A stretch of DNA of 41,727 nt from Anaerolineales bacterium (lineage in GTDB: Bacteria; Chloroflexota; Anaerolineae; Anaerolineales; Villigracilaceae). Made by a program: the position numbers and the translations under genes. This document shows, piece by piece, positions 13,941 to 23,146 of the stretch (the stretch's first letter is position 1; each line of letters starts with the position of its first letter). The notes beneath the pieces were generated by a model. The model was not told where the DNA came from. It saw only the letters and a program-made list of their open reading frames with translations, and did no database searches. Location of the stretch: contig JAHDWC010000011.1 in assembly GCA_023382575.1 (NCBI GenBank), forward strand, positions 1 through 41,727, in the 5' to 3' direction.

Positions 13941-14606
13941 CTACGGCTCCCACTCGTAGTGAGCGAGTGCCACCAGATAGTATTTCTCATCGACCAGAGT
14001 CATACCTACCCCCCATGTCTGCCAGTCCATGTTTCCGTACTGTTCCGTGCCGGGAAAATGGACAGAGTAATACGAGATATTCGGCGAGATCCACTCGGGG
14101 ATATAGGTCACGCCGCCGGTTTTGAGGTCATTGCAAGAGAGAATGGCATTGGGCGTGAACACGGTTTGCAGCGAAGGCAGGATAATCTCCTGAAATGAGC
14201 CGATGACTGGCTCGCCGCTTCCCGGACTCAGACCCCACTCCGCTTGATAGGTAGTTTCAAAGACGAATTTGGCGTGCGTTACATCATAATTGATGACGTT
14301 GCCGCCGCGGATATAGATCACGTCCATGCCATCGACCGGGGAAATGAGTGACACCAACAACGCCCCATCCTTGGTTTGGACAGCCGTCTGCAAGGACTGG
14401 ATCAACTCACGTGGACGTGGGTCATCGCAAAAGGTCAAAGGTTGTGGTGTCGTTGTCAGCGCGGGGAGAGGGGTTAACGCTTCGGCGGAAGTCGAAGCTG
14501 GCAGAGGCGTATCCGTTGACAGGGCGGTGGGAGGCGGGGGCGCATCCACAGGTGGAGAGCAAGCCGGGAGAGTCAGCAACGTCAGAAGCAGAAGGAATTT
14601 TTTCAT
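13941..14606 (-). CDS. Lipoprotein of unknown function
   Basis: A protein of about 221 residues. The signal peptide ends in LPAC (Cys16), a Pro/Thr/Ser-rich linker runs to about residue 60, and a single globular region follows to the end. Visible features are FCDDPRPRELIQSLQTAV, an SPVDGMDVIYIRGG strand, a SCNDLKTGG segment and an FPGTEQYGNMDWQTWG segment. I do not recognise the family. The ATG at 14606 has GGAGG 5 nt upstream; the frame also contains a start at 14621 lying inside the hairpin flank. It follows the small NACHT-partner gene, separated only by a terminator-like hairpin, so it may belong to the same module by partial read-through, or simply be a neighbour. Confidence 0.7.
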   Translation of the reverse strand: MKKFLLLLTLLTLPACSPPVDAPPPPTALSTDTPLPASTSAEALTPLPALTTTPQPLTFCDDPRPRELIQSLQTAVQTKDGALLVSLISPVDGMDVIYIRGGNVINYDVTHAKFVFETTYQAEWGLSPGSGEPVIGSFQEIILPSLQTVFTPNAILSCNDLKTGGVTYIPEWISPNISYYSVHFPGTEQYGNMDWQTWGVGMTLVDEKYYLVALAHYEWEP

Positions 14607-14623
14607 CTCATCCTCCAACAAAA

Positions 14624-14647
14624 AACTGGCGGAGATGTCCGCCAGTT
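14624..14647 (-). terminator. Terminator/attenuator between the NACHT-partner gene and the lipoprotein gene
   Basis: AACTGGCGGA / TCCGCCAGTT, perfect 10-bp stem with a 4-nt loop, followed on the minus strand by a run of T (TTTTTTG) and then directly by the GGAGG of the lipoprotein gene. Confidence 0.85.
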
Positions 14648-14654
14648 CATTGTA

Positions 14655-15062
14655 CTACTTTGCGTTCGCGTCTTCCGCCATCTTCGCAGCAATGCGCTTG
14701 ACTACTTCTGCCACGCCGCCGATGGGATTCTTCAGCGTTTCGAAAGCGACCTCGACGATTTCAGGTGCCATGCGTTTGATGTTACGCAGCCGCCGCGCGA
14801 TGAAAGTTTCGTCGGGTTTCGGTTCTTCGAGCGCGGTTTGAACTTCCTGCAACTCGGCTTTGATATCTTCCTTTTCCGCCGGTGCAAGATTTGGCTGGCT
14901 CTCCACCGCTTCAACAATGACCTTGAAAAGCGACTCGAGCTGAACGCTTTGATTGGTGACGACATTATTATCGCCGACCACGATATTACTGCGTTCCACA
15001 TTTCCGCCGATGACAACGCTGCCACTTCCGGCGCTCAACCCATCTTTCTTTTTATCTGCCAT
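14655..15062 (-). CDS. Small partner protein sharing the N-terminal motif of the NACHT protein
   Basis: A 135-residue protein. Residues 11-34 form a glycine-rich beta-like motif (GSVVIGGNVERSNIVVGD). Aligned by eye without gaps, 10 of 24 positions are identical to residues 24-47 of the NACHT-SUMF1 protein encoded just upstream. From about 43 the protein is charged and helical, with a coiled-coil-like stretch (PAEKEDIKAELQEVQTALEE shortened core KEDIKAEL) and an amphipathic C-terminus around VAEVVKRIAAKMAED. No catalytic motif is seen. A strong AGGAGG precedes the ATG, and the gene begins 8 nt after the NACHT stop, so the two are co-transcribed. It may be an adaptor or effector engaged through the shared motif; function is unknown. 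Confidence 0.75.
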   Translation of the reverse strand: MADKKKDGLSAGSGSVVIGGNVERSNIVVGDNNVVTNQSVQLESLFKVIVEAVESQPNLAPAEKEDIKAELQEVQTALEEPKPDETFIARRLRNIKRMAPEIVEVAFETLKNPIGGVAEVVKRIAAKMAEDANAK

Positions 15063-15070
15063 GCTTCCTC

Positions 15071-17707
15071 CTAATTATCTTTGGGTGCGATCACGATGCG
15101 AAAACCGAGATCGTCGTTAAACATCAATGGGATGGACCAGTTGCAGAACGACGAACGGGCAAACCACTGATAGCCGATCCATGAGCCGCCGCGTACAATG
15201 CGATATTTTTTATCGTCGTCATACCAAGTACTCGTCCATTCCCACACATTACCACTCATATCCCACGCGCCGACGGGACTGGTGCCCTGCGGGAAGGTAC
15301 ACACTGCCGTCGTGCCGCCCAACCCGGAGCCAGTCGCTTCGCTCTCCCAGGTGTTGGCGGCGGTTTTGTCGAAGCCTTCGCCCCATGGATATTCTCGTCC
15401 ATCCGTCCCACGTGAGGCGCGCTCCCACTCCCCGTCAAGCGGCAAGCGGATGACATATCCTTCTGGCACAGCCACGATCTTCTTGGCCATCCAATTGCAA
15501 TATGCCTCGGCTTCGAAGAAACATACACCCACCACCGGCACGATGGGATTGCTCAACTCGATGTTATGCCAATAATATGGCACATTGCGCTTCGCCAGCG
15601 GACGATGCTCCAGCCAGTCACGCTCCACATCCTGAAGCGTACGCGTATCATATTTGCCGGTGCGCCACTCCCAGCCCAAATCACTCCAATATTCGCGAGT
15701 CTGGTAGCCATCCTCTTTGACGAAACGTGCGAACTGAATGTTGGTAACCGGATAACGCGCGATGAAATACATATAAGGGATTTCACGCGCTTCTTTCTTG
15801 ACCCCAGCCTGAAACTCACCAGCGGGCACCTCCGCAAACCGATCCAGATCCACCGGACGCCAACCGAGACGTCCCAACAGCAAGCCGGCATGACGGCGCA
15901 GTTCCGGGCGAATGCTGCCATCGTGCATGGTTTCGGTCAACGCCTGTGTGACTTTGTCACGGCTTTGAATGGGCACGCCGCCCGGCCAGGTATCCAGCAC
16001 AGCATCACCAGCGAGGACAACTGCCTCTCCCGCCGGACCCGGCTTCTCGTTCACCAGCGCCTCGACCACCTCCCCTGCAATCTTCGGCAACTGCTGACGA
16101 ATACCGAGATAACCAATGGTCAGTAAAGTCACTTCGCGCCAAGCTTGCTCGCCGACATGGTTCGACAAAGTTTCGATGATCGGTTTGGAATCGCCCTGCC
16201 CCATCAACGCCAAAGCTACAGCGGCAAGGTATTCTTCAAAGGTGAGGTGGATAAAACCATATTCACCCGGTCCACGTTCGAGGAGCAGCGCAGCATGTTC
16301 GCGGACATCCATCATGAATTGACGCGCCGCCTGATGCGGAGACGAATCGCCACGCTCGAGGAACAATTCCTCCAACTTGCGGCGCATGTCTTCACGTCCC
16401 ACCAAGCCAACGCCCGGGCTGATCTCATGCATCCACAACGCCAGCGGAGCAAGGATACGCACGGTTTGGATCTCGTCAATGTCACGCCCGGGAGCGCGTC
16501 CGCTCAAGCTGCGGGCGCGATTCCAAGTGGACAGCAATGTGTTCACATATTGGTCATAGAGTTGGACGCGCCGCTCAGGCAGCGACACACCTTGTCGCTT
16601 CATCAAAGCCAGGATGGTCAACAACAGCGGCGTAGACGCCAGTTGACGCACACCGGGATTGTGATTGATGGCATCCAACAATTCGCGGTGTTCAGTTTCC
16701 GCGTCGGCAGTGGCGATGGCGGTATTGCCTTGCACTTGTTTTTCAAGGGCTTTCGTCCATTGCGCGATGAATTCCTCGATCTCATCGTCTTCAAAATCGA
16801 CGATGGTACATTCGACCAAGTCCTCTGCCGATGGGCGGACCGCGCGATAACCAACCACACGACTGGTCAGTACGAACTTGTTCCCCTGTCGGCGGTGGAA
16901 AGCGTAAAAGTCCATCACACGTTCGACGACGGTATTGCGCATGTTCAAATCGCGGACCTCGTCCAGTCCGTCCAGCAGAATCAACGTGCGTCCGGCTTTC
17001 AACGCCTCGGCGAGCATGTCACTCACTGGCAGGTTCGCGCCAATGCCTTCAAAATATTCGGCGATGAAATCATCGAGTGGGATGTCGCGGGATTGCAAAG
17101 CGTTGGCAAATGCCGCCAGCGGAAGCAGGATGGGCAGATAATCGTCCAGCCCAACCTTTTTCCCCTCGCCTCGCGCCAGACGCAAAGCCAGATATTTCAC
17201 AAACGTGGTTTTTCCTGCACCGGGGTCCCCCAACACAATGACGCCAGAATGGCGCTTCAACACATCCAGCAAGGGAATTGGATCACCAAAGTGCAGGACT
17301 TCCTGCTCGTGGTCGGTGATATCGCGCCCGGCAAGGCTGAGGTCACGTTTCCACGTATCCCCTTCAGGCAATTCCATACGAGCTTTGAGCGGCACATACA
17401 GGTCAAGCAGTTTGAGCCGCAACGGGACGCGGTCTGCAACCCCCATGCCCTTAAGGCTGAGATAGTAATGGCGGTCGGTCAGGTAGGCGAGATAAGCCGC
17501 TGTCGCTTCCCGCAAAGTCTCAGGAGCAAGAGCAGGCTTGAGGTCCCGCCAGAAGCGCTCTGCAAGGACGATGGTCTGTCCGTGGATGATGGCGCTGTCG
17601 GTCACCGATCCGCCGACGGCAATGCTCTGATCCCCTGCCTGAATCTCCTGCTCAGGAGGGTTGGTTTGTCGGGTTGTACGCTTTGAAGGGGGTCGTTTTT
17701 CGGTCAT
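15071..17707 (-). CDS. NACHT-domain STAND NTPase with C-terminal SUMF1 domain
   Basis: An 878-residue protein from the ATG at 17707 (GAGG 6 nt upstream; a TTG two codons earlier is unlikely). Residues 24-47 carry a glycine-rich motif also found in the small downstream protein. An uncharacterised helical part covers 50-140. The NACHT ATPase follows: Walker A GDPGAGKTT at 160-168, Walker B LILLDGLDEV at 242-251, TSR at 281-283, and the FIHLTFEEYLAA helix at 485-496. After a helical repeat-like region, a SUMF1 domain occupies about 624-875 (LPLDGEWERASRG, YPWGEG, SGNVWEWT, IVRGGSW, GFR). Catalytic FGE cysteines are absent, so SUMF1 probably acts as the sensor or binding end. STAND proteins often act in signalling or phage defence; the role here is inference. 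Confidence 0.9.
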   Translation of the reverse strand: MTEKRPPSKRTTRQTNPPEQEIQAGDQSIAVGGSVTDSAIIHGQTIVLAERFWRDLKPALAPETLREATAAYLAYLTDRHYYLSLKGMGVADRVPLRLKLLDLYVPLKARMELPEGDTWKRDLSLAGRDITDHEQEVLHFGDPIPLLDVLKRHSGVIVLGDPGAGKTTFVKYLALRLARGEGKKVGLDDYLPILLPLAAFANALQSRDIPLDDFIAEYFEGIGANLPVSDMLAEALKAGRTLILLDGLDEVRDLNMRNTVVERVMDFYAFHRRQGNKFVLTSRVVGYRAVRPSAEDLVECTIVDFEDDEIEEFIAQWTKALEKQVQGNTAIATADAETEHRELLDAINHNPGVRQLASTPLLLTILALMKRQGVSLPERRVQLYDQYVNTLLSTWNRARSLSGRAPGRDIDEIQTVRILAPLALWMHEISPGVGLVGREDMRRKLEELFLERGDSSPHQAARQFMMDVREHAALLLERGPGEYGFIHLTFEEYLAAVALALMGQGDSKPIIETLSNHVGEQAWREVTLLTIGYLGIRQQLPKIAGEVVEALVNEKPGPAGEAVVLAGDAVLDTWPGGVPIQSRDKVTQALTETMHDGSIRPELRRHAGLLLGRLGWRPVDLDRFAEVPAGEFQAGVKKEAREIPYMYFIARYPVTNIQFARFVKEDGYQTREYWSDLGWEWRTGKYDTRTLQDVERDWLEHRPLAKRNVPYYWHNIELSNPIVPVVGVCFFEAEAYCNWMAKKIVAVPEGYVIRLPLDGEWERASRGTDGREYPWGEGFDKTAANTWESEATGSGLGGTTAVCTFPQGTSPVGAWDMSGNVWEWTSTWYDDDKKYRIVRGGSWIGYQWFARSSFCNWSIPLMFNDDLGFRIVIAPKDN

Positions 17708-17796
17708 GCCCAACCTCGAAATGGATTAAATCAGTATACAATAATTCAAGGCTGAGCAAACTTACTGAATTGAAAGGTGGGGTGACGGGGAGAAAA

Positions 17797-17818
17797 AAAC
17801 CGCCTCAAAGGGCGGTTT
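17797..17818 (-). terminator. Rho-independent terminator of the FIST/kinase operon
   Basis: AAACCGCC / GGCGGTTT stem with a 6-nt loop and, on the minus strand, a seven-T tract. It separates the FIST gene from the NACHT promoter region (about 17710-17790), which holds a TATACT but no good -35. Confidence 0.88.
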
Positions 17819-17822
17819 GGGC

Positions 17823-18974
17823 TTATTCGGGTTCGCCAAAGAGGATGACGACGATGTGTTGGTTGAGGAATTTAGGCTTGGCAGCTTCATCGGAAGCGAG
17901 CTGACCGAGGGTGTAACCGCCCGCAATGGGGACGTTCTCACCCAGGATTTCCTGAATGGCGGCGATCTCCACACCGGGATGGGCTTTGAGCAGCATCTGC
18001 CAGGCGACGTCTACGAGCACAAGTGCAAGCACAGGTTTGGAATTGCCAAGTTGGCGCAATGCCTGCTGGGCGGCGCTGCGAGCGGCATTTTCGCAGGCGG
18101 CGCGACTGCCGACTAGTAAATAAGCATCGATGCCGTCACGGATGATGGCGTTCATACGGAAACTGCCGTCCGCCTCCACGCGGATGGGCGCGCGTACCAC
18201 CAACCCCTCGCCCTGCTCCACGCCAAGCGGATACAGCCTCGCTAAATAGCTCAGCGGAGGGAAGGCCCAGTCGCGGGCGGGATAGCCAAACAAGCCGGCA
18301 TACGTTTCAGAGGTGGGACGTCCATCCAGAGTGCGCAACCAGAATCCGCGCGAACGCGTCACACGGAACTGGTTGCCGACTGGCTTCCAACCATGATCAT
18401 AACCGACGCCGATCTTTAATCCGCCGCGCATAAAAGCTGCGACCAATCCGCCTGTGCCCGTTTGGTTGCCCCCCATTTGATAGGTGTTACCCGTGTGCAA
18501 ATCACCGCTGGAAAGTCCGCCGATGATATTCAAACCGGATGAGATGTTATTGCAAAATTGTTCGGCATCGCCATTGAAGCCATCGCCGAAACAGAGGATG
18601 GTTTGCTGTTCCGTCCGCGTCGCGGCGTGAGCCTCGACCTTGATCGCCGTATCCCGTCCCGATTGAGCATATCCCGGAAGCCAGAGCATATCCGCTTGAA
18701 AATCACCGCTGAGCATGGCAACCACTACGGAATGTGGATGCTGCCCATCGTGAGTGAGTCCAGCCGGAGAACTGAAGCCAATCATGGGCGCATCGCCCAA
18801 GAGACTGGAAACACCGTTCAAAACTTCACGAGGTTGATATTGATGTGAAGCAATGACAACCGCAAAACTGGGAGCAGATGCGCCAATACGGTTCAAGGCT
18901 TGATGCGCGGCTTGCAAGCCAGCTTCGCGCCCATCCAACGCCTGCGCCTTTCCCACGGATGCAATCAGTGTCAT
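17823..18974 (-). CDS. FIST-domain sensory protein
   Basis: A 383-residue protein consisting of FIST N (about 20-215) and FIST C (about 220-365) domains. Recognisable segments are PMIGFSSPAG, the LNIIGGLSSGD glycine-rich stretch, the VGYDHGWKPVG motif ending the N part, and GENVPIAGGYTLGQL in the C part. FIST domains are thought to bind small ligands and often occur next to or fused with signal-transduction modules. No signal peptide or membrane helix is present, so it is cytoplasmic. It begins 9 nt after the histidine kinase stop and is almost certainly co-transcribed and functionally linked, possibly as an auxiliary sensor for that kinase. The ligand is unknown. Confidence 0.88.
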   Translation of the reverse strand: MTLIASVGKAQALDGREAGLQAAHQALNRIGASAPSFAVVIASHQYQPREVLNGVSSLLGDAPMIGFSSPAGLTHDGQHPHSVVVAMLSGDFQADMLWLPGYAQSGRDTAIKVEAHAATRTEQQTILCFGDGFNGDAEQFCNNISSGLNIIGGLSSGDLHTGNTYQMGGNQTGTGGLVAAFMRGGLKIGVGYDHGWKPVGNQFRVTRSRGFWLRTLDGRPTSETYAGLFGYPARDWAFPPLSYLARLYPLGVEQGEGLVVRAPIRVEADGSFRMNAIIRDGIDAYLLVGSRAACENAARSAAQQALRQLGNSKPVLALVLVDVAWQMLLKAHPGVEIAAIQEILGENVPIAGGYTLGQLASDEAAKPKFLNQHIVVILFGEPE

Positions 18975-18983
18975 TGGTTCTCG

Positions 18984-21900
18984 CTATCCTTCCGCCACTG
19001 GCACGGTGAAATGGAACGCCGTTCCCTGACGGTATTCGCTCTCGAACCAGATGCGTCCGCCCTGCATTTCCACCAAACTTTTGGTGATGTTCAATCCCAA
19101 ACCTGTACCGGGCACTTCGCGCGCCTTGGGGTCTTCAGAGCGGAAGAATTTTTGGAATATCTTTTGTTGATCTTCCATCGTCATACCAATACCACTATCC
19201 TTGACCCATAAATGGATCACGCGCGGTGCGCCATCGGGGTCCCATTGATTCGCGGCTTCTTCCACGCCTACTTGAATGGTCCCGCCTTCGGGTGTGTATT
19301 TGAACGCATTACTGACAAGGTTGGTCAGCACCTGTCCCACGCGGATGCGGTCAGCCCACATGGGCGGCAACGTATTGGGCACGATTAATTCCAACGTTTG
19401 CTTCTTATCCTCGATCTGACGCGTAAAGCCGCGCACAACTTCATCGATCATATCGGGAGCGCTGGTGGCTTTATATTCGAGGCGCAGACGTCCCGCCTCG
19501 ATCTTGGAGTTATCGTTAAGATCCGATACCAAAGTAGACATGCGCTCGACATTCGATTTGATGGTTTGCAGGAAATTTCCCTGCATGTCATTGACCTGTC
19601 CCACCGCGCCGCCGGCAAGCAATTCGGTATAGCCTTTGATGGAGGTCATCGGATTTTTCAATTCGTGCGCCACAAACGAGACGAAATCGCTCTTGGCAAG
19701 GTTCGCGCGTTGGACTTCATCGTACAGTTGCGCGTTGGAAATAGCAATGGCCGCATGATCCGTCAGACGGGTAAGGAAGTCAATATCCACTTGCGCATCA
19801 CTCATGCTTTCCAGATAAAGCAAGCCAATCACAGAGGTCTCGCGGCGAATCGGAATCACCATTTGAGTTTGCGATGCCACCAGCAGTTTGCTTTTCGACG
19901 CCTCGACCACTTCCTGTTGAGGAAGTCCTGTTTCGACGGCTTTGACCATCGTTGGGAGTTCGATCTTCATCATCTGGTCGGGCATATTTTGAATCTGTTC
20001 GTCCAACCCTTGATGCGCCATGACGCGCAATTTTTCTTCCACGAGGGTTCCGATCAAGCCAGCTTCTGCGCCAGATTGACGCAACGCCCAATCGAGCGTG
20101 ATGCGCATGGCGCGTCCCATTTCGAGGCTGGCGTTCAATTCACGGTCGATGCGCTGCATGACCGAGAGTTCCTCAACGCGTTCGGCTAGTTCCTGATCGG
20201 TCAAGGTATAGAGGCGGGCATTCTCAATTGCCACCGCTGCCTGTCCTGCAAATGCGTTCAACAACGCCTGATCGTTTTGCACGAAGGGCAGTCCATCACG
20301 GCGGTTGATGACTTCGACCACGCCAATGATGCGATCCTTGACCTGCAGGGGCACAGCCATCAAAGAACGGCTACTAAAGCCAGTCTGCTGATCCACGCCT
20401 TTGAAGCGCGAAATAGAATTCTGGTCTTCGTTTTCGATGACAGCGCCGCGAGTCTGAACGGCACGTCCTACAATGCCTGTGCCGGGCGGAAGGCGCTTCC
20501 CGATCAAGTTCGATGCGACTGGTCCCACCGTCACTTGGAAGACGAGTTCATCTGTTTGTTCATCCACAAGGAAGAGGCTACCTGCTTCGCAATTCAAAAT
20601 GCCGACCGCGTTTTCGAGGATGTTCTGCAACAACGGATTCAGTTCCAGCGTGGAGGTCAACTGACGCGTGATCTCATTCAACGTCGAGAGTTGATGCGCG
20701 CGTTGTTCCGTCTCTTGAAGCAGGCGCGCCTTGACGATCGCGCCGGCGGTCTGGTCGGAGATGGCTTGCAGAAGTTCCAATTGTCCGCGCGTGTAGGCGA
20801 TGGAGCCATCGCGGCTGCCAATACTCAACGCGCCAATTGTCTCAGCGCCTGCGATCAGTGGTACGCCCATCCAGGCAAAGACATTTTCAAGAGCCGATGA
20901 ATTGCCGCGCGCCTGACATTCGCGCATGTAATCCTGCGTCATGATCGGGCGTCCCTTGCGGATCACTTCAGGGCTTAGACCTGTGTTGGCACTAAAAGGT
21001 TGATTCTCCCGTTCAGGGATGCGCTCATTATTTTCCAGACAGAAGCCGTAGTAGTAATAATCGCTATCTTTGTTATATAGGGTGATATGAAAATGCGATG
21101 TGGGGATGATCTGTGCGGTTTGAGCATAGATGAGTTCCAGCACATCATCAAAGGTTAGGGTGACATTCACGCCTTTGGAGACGCGTGTCAACGCGTTCAT
21201 TTCCTGGATGCGGCGTTCGAGATGCGACACAGTCTGTACGCGTTCAATGGCAACCGCGGCTTGGTCACACATGTTTTCGAGAAAGCGCAAGTCACGTGGG
21301 GTGTACGGCTGTCCCGTTAGGCGCGGTCCCAATGCAAGCCAACCATTTGGACGCTCCTTGCCCGGTAAGACGATGAATAGACGCGCGCCCAGCAATGCCA
21401 GGCGGGATTGTTCAGGTGAAAGCGCCTCAGGCAGATTGATGGTGTTATCCAGATACAGCGGGAGTTTTTCCTTCTCGAAGTATTGCGCCAATGGGCTCGT
21501 CGAAGTAAAGCGAATATCGCTTGTAGGACGACGGTCATCGCCGGGAAGGGCAGAGAAAAAGTCGTTGAGTGAGTCGTAGGTATAGATGTGGATGCGGCTT
21601 GGGGTCAGGGTGGAAGCGACTTGATCACGCATGACTGTGCCGATGGTGTTCAGGTCCAGCGTGTTGGTCAACTTATGAGAGAAGTCAGCCAGTTGCTCGG
21701 CATAGACGCGTGAACCGCGGAAGAAGAGCGTGTCCACTGCATTTTGTAAATATGTGCGGACGGGGTCAAGGGCGAGCGCCAACAGGAACAGCACCACACC
21801 TACAATGTAAGGATTGTTTGCTGGCAGGAAGTCGCCGGAGAACAGCCCCACGCCCGTGATGATCAACGCGTAGCCCACTGTCACTAACACTGTCAGCAGG

Positions 21901-22997
21901 GCATACATGACACCACGGCGCACCAACTCATCGGTCCGCAGGAAGCGGAAACGCAAGATGGTGTAGCCAATTGTCAACGGGAATAATGCCAAGGGGAGGA
22001 AGAGATACGGCGAGAAATTCGTCGGGCGGATAAATCCGAACACGAGCCAAACACCAATAGGCAGGAACGCAACCGTTGTGCCGATCAGGATCGTGCGTGA
22101 TTGTGTCTTGATGACCGGAGATTGGGCATAGATGGCATGATAGGTATTCATGCCAATATAGAAGAACACTCCCACGGCGACAAACCCGTAGATGAATTGC
22201 CAACTGGAAATGTACGCTGTGGGTCGCTCAAAATTAAAAAGATTAGGGAAGGCGACAAAAGCAAGCACCACGCCGATGGTCATTCCCAACCAACGCAGAT
22301 AAGGTCGATTGATGATCGGGCGCGGTTCCACCGGGAAGACAAGCCCGAGGTTAAATAATGCACCGCCAGCCAAGCCACAGGCGAGAGTCCAAACGATTGT
22401 AAATTCGTGGGTGGTGATGAGATCGAAATACGTGCCAGTGACAATGGCAAGCGATGATGTAAAAAGCGAAAAAGCACGCCCGGCAGGCTCGCTTCGACGG
22501 AAGCCGAAAATCCACAAACTGACCCCGAGGAAGATCGCCCCGAGGATGGAGGGGACAATGAAGTATGTGGTCCGACTGGAGGCGGGGAACTCGTTCAGGG
22601 TAATATCGAAAGTGTTGGTTTCCCCTGAGCTGGTCAATATTTCAACTTGAACGACATCTCCGAGGCTGTGATCGGCTAACAGGTCCTGCACTTCGGAAGC
22701 GCTTTGAATCGTCGCACCATCGATGGAGATTAACTGGTCCCCCACTTCAACATGTTCATACAAAGCCCAAGCCGGGTCCGCCTCGCCGGGACCTGTGCCG
22801 TTGAAAACCATTGTATGTTCGTAAAAGGCGCCAAGGAATGGCTGACGAAGCCAGCGGTTTGCAAGGAACAATGCCAGGATGAAAAGAACGACCGCCACTG
22901 CCTGATATGCAAAGACGACCCATTGCAAAACCTGATTCATCAGGATGCCATATCGCTGAAAACCCAGCGGAGCGCGTTGTACGCCTTGTGCCACCAT
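18984..22997 (-). CDS. Giant membrane histidine kinase with PDZ and multiple GAF domains
   Basis: A 1337-residue protein. A membrane helix lies at about 24-48, followed by a PDZ-like domain at about 70-130 (VGDQLISIDGATI), then about eight membrane helices from 140 to 400. Several GAF domains fill about 430-1100; the third has the clear GNxxG-type NF motifs GSLFLVDEQTDEL and GTGIVGRAV. HisKA follows with the H-box FVAHELKNPMTSIKGY, and HATPase has N-box LTNLVSNAFKYTPEGG, G1 DSGIGM and G2 GTGLGLNI. It should autophosphorylate on the H-box His. No response regulator with its own gene is adjacent, so the partner is unknown. A TAAAAT ends 7 nt before the ATG, and no ribosome-binding site is seen. 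The FIST gene follows 9 nt later. Confidence 0.92.
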   Translation of the reverse strand: MVAQGVQRAPLGFQRYGILMNQVLQWVVFAYQAVAVVLFILALFLANRWLRQPFLGAFYEHTMVFNGTGPGEADPAWALYEHVEVGDQLISIDGATIQSASEVQDLLADHSLGDVVQVEILTSSGETNTFDITLNEFPASSRTTYFIVPSILGAIFLGVSLWIFGFRRSEPAGRAFSLFTSSLAIVTGTYFDLITTHEFTIVWTLACGLAGGALFNLGLVFPVEPRPIINRPYLRWLGMTIGVVLAFVAFPNLFNFERPTAYISSWQFIYGFVAVGVFFYIGMNTYHAIYAQSPVIKTQSRTILIGTTVAFLPIGVWLVFGFIRPTNFSPYLFLPLALFPLTIGYTILRFRFLRTDELVRRGVMYALLTVLVTVGYALIITGVGLFSGDFLPANNPYIVGVVLFLLALALDPVRTYLQNAVDTLFFRGSRVYAEQLADFSHKLTNTLDLNTIGTVMRDQVASTLTPSRIHIYTYDSLNDFFSALPGDDRRPTSDIRFTSTSPLAQYFEKEKLPLYLDNTINLPEALSPEQSRLALLGARLFIVLPGKERPNGWLALGPRLTGQPYTPRDLRFLENMCDQAAVAIERVQTVSHLERRIQEMNALTRVSKGVNVTLTFDDVLELIYAQTAQIIPTSHFHITLYNKDSDYYYYGFCLENNERIPERENQPFSANTGLSPEVIRKGRPIMTQDYMRECQARGNSSALENVFAWMGVPLIAGAETIGALSIGSRDGSIAYTRGQLELLQAISDQTAGAIVKARLLQETEQRAHQLSTLNEITRQLTSTLELNPLLQNILENAVGILNCEAGSLFLVDEQTDELVFQVTVGPVASNLIGKRLPPGTGIVGRAVQTRGAVIENEDQNSISRFKGVDQQTGFSSRSLMAVPLQVKDRIIGVVEVINRRDGLPFVQNDQALLNAFAGQAAVAIENARLYTLTDQELAERVEELSVMQRIDRELNASLEMGRAMRITLDWALRQSGAEAGLIGTLVEEKLRVMAHQGLDEQIQNMPDQMMKIELPTMVKAVETGLPQQEVVEASKSKLLVASQTQMVIPIRRETSVIGLLYLESMSDAQVDIDFLTRLTDHAAIAISNAQLYDEVQRANLAKSDFVSFVAHELKNPMTSIKGYTELLAGGAVGQVNDMQGNFLQTIKSNVERMSTLVSDLNDNSKIEAGRLRLEYKATSAPDMIDEVVRGFTRQIEDKKQTLELIVPNTLPPMWADRIRVGQVLTNLVSNAFKYTPEGGTIQVGVEEAANQWDPDGAPRVIHLWVKDSGIGMTMEDQQKIFQKFFRSEDPKAREVPGTGLGLNITKSLVEMQGGRIWFESEYRQGTAFHFTVPVAEG

Positions 22998-23004
22998 GGC
23001 TGAA

Positions 23005-23010
23005 ATTTTA
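23005..23010 (-). promoter_or_regulatory. Candidate -10 close to the histidine kinase start
   Basis: TAAAAT on the minus strand, 7 nt before the ATG at 22997. No clear -35 and no Shine-Dalgarno sequence. The geometry would give a leaderless or near-leaderless mRNA. Confidence 0.35.
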
Positions 23011-23092
23011 CACTACATCCCCGTTAGAAGTATATGGTACTTTCATGACAAAGACGTAAGGTTTGGGAAAATGACCCATTTTGCCGAAAAAA

Positions 23093-23123
23093 ACTCGTCC
23101 GCGAGTAAATTTCGCGGACGAGT
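23093..23123 (-). terminator. Rho-independent terminator of the Cys-rich-tail lipoprotein gene
   Basis: ACTCGTCCGCGA / TCGCGGACGAGT, perfect 12-bp stem with a 7-nt loop and a minus-strand seven-T tract. Confidence 0.92.
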
Positions 23124-23146
23124 CAGGGCTTACAACCGGGATTTGA

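Noticed and set aside
16145-17686. A 513-codon open frame on the plus strand opposite the NACHT gene
   Set aside because: It mirrors the NACHT coding frame, has no recognisable domain or ribosome-binding site, and the minus-strand frame has all NACHT and SUMF1 motifs.
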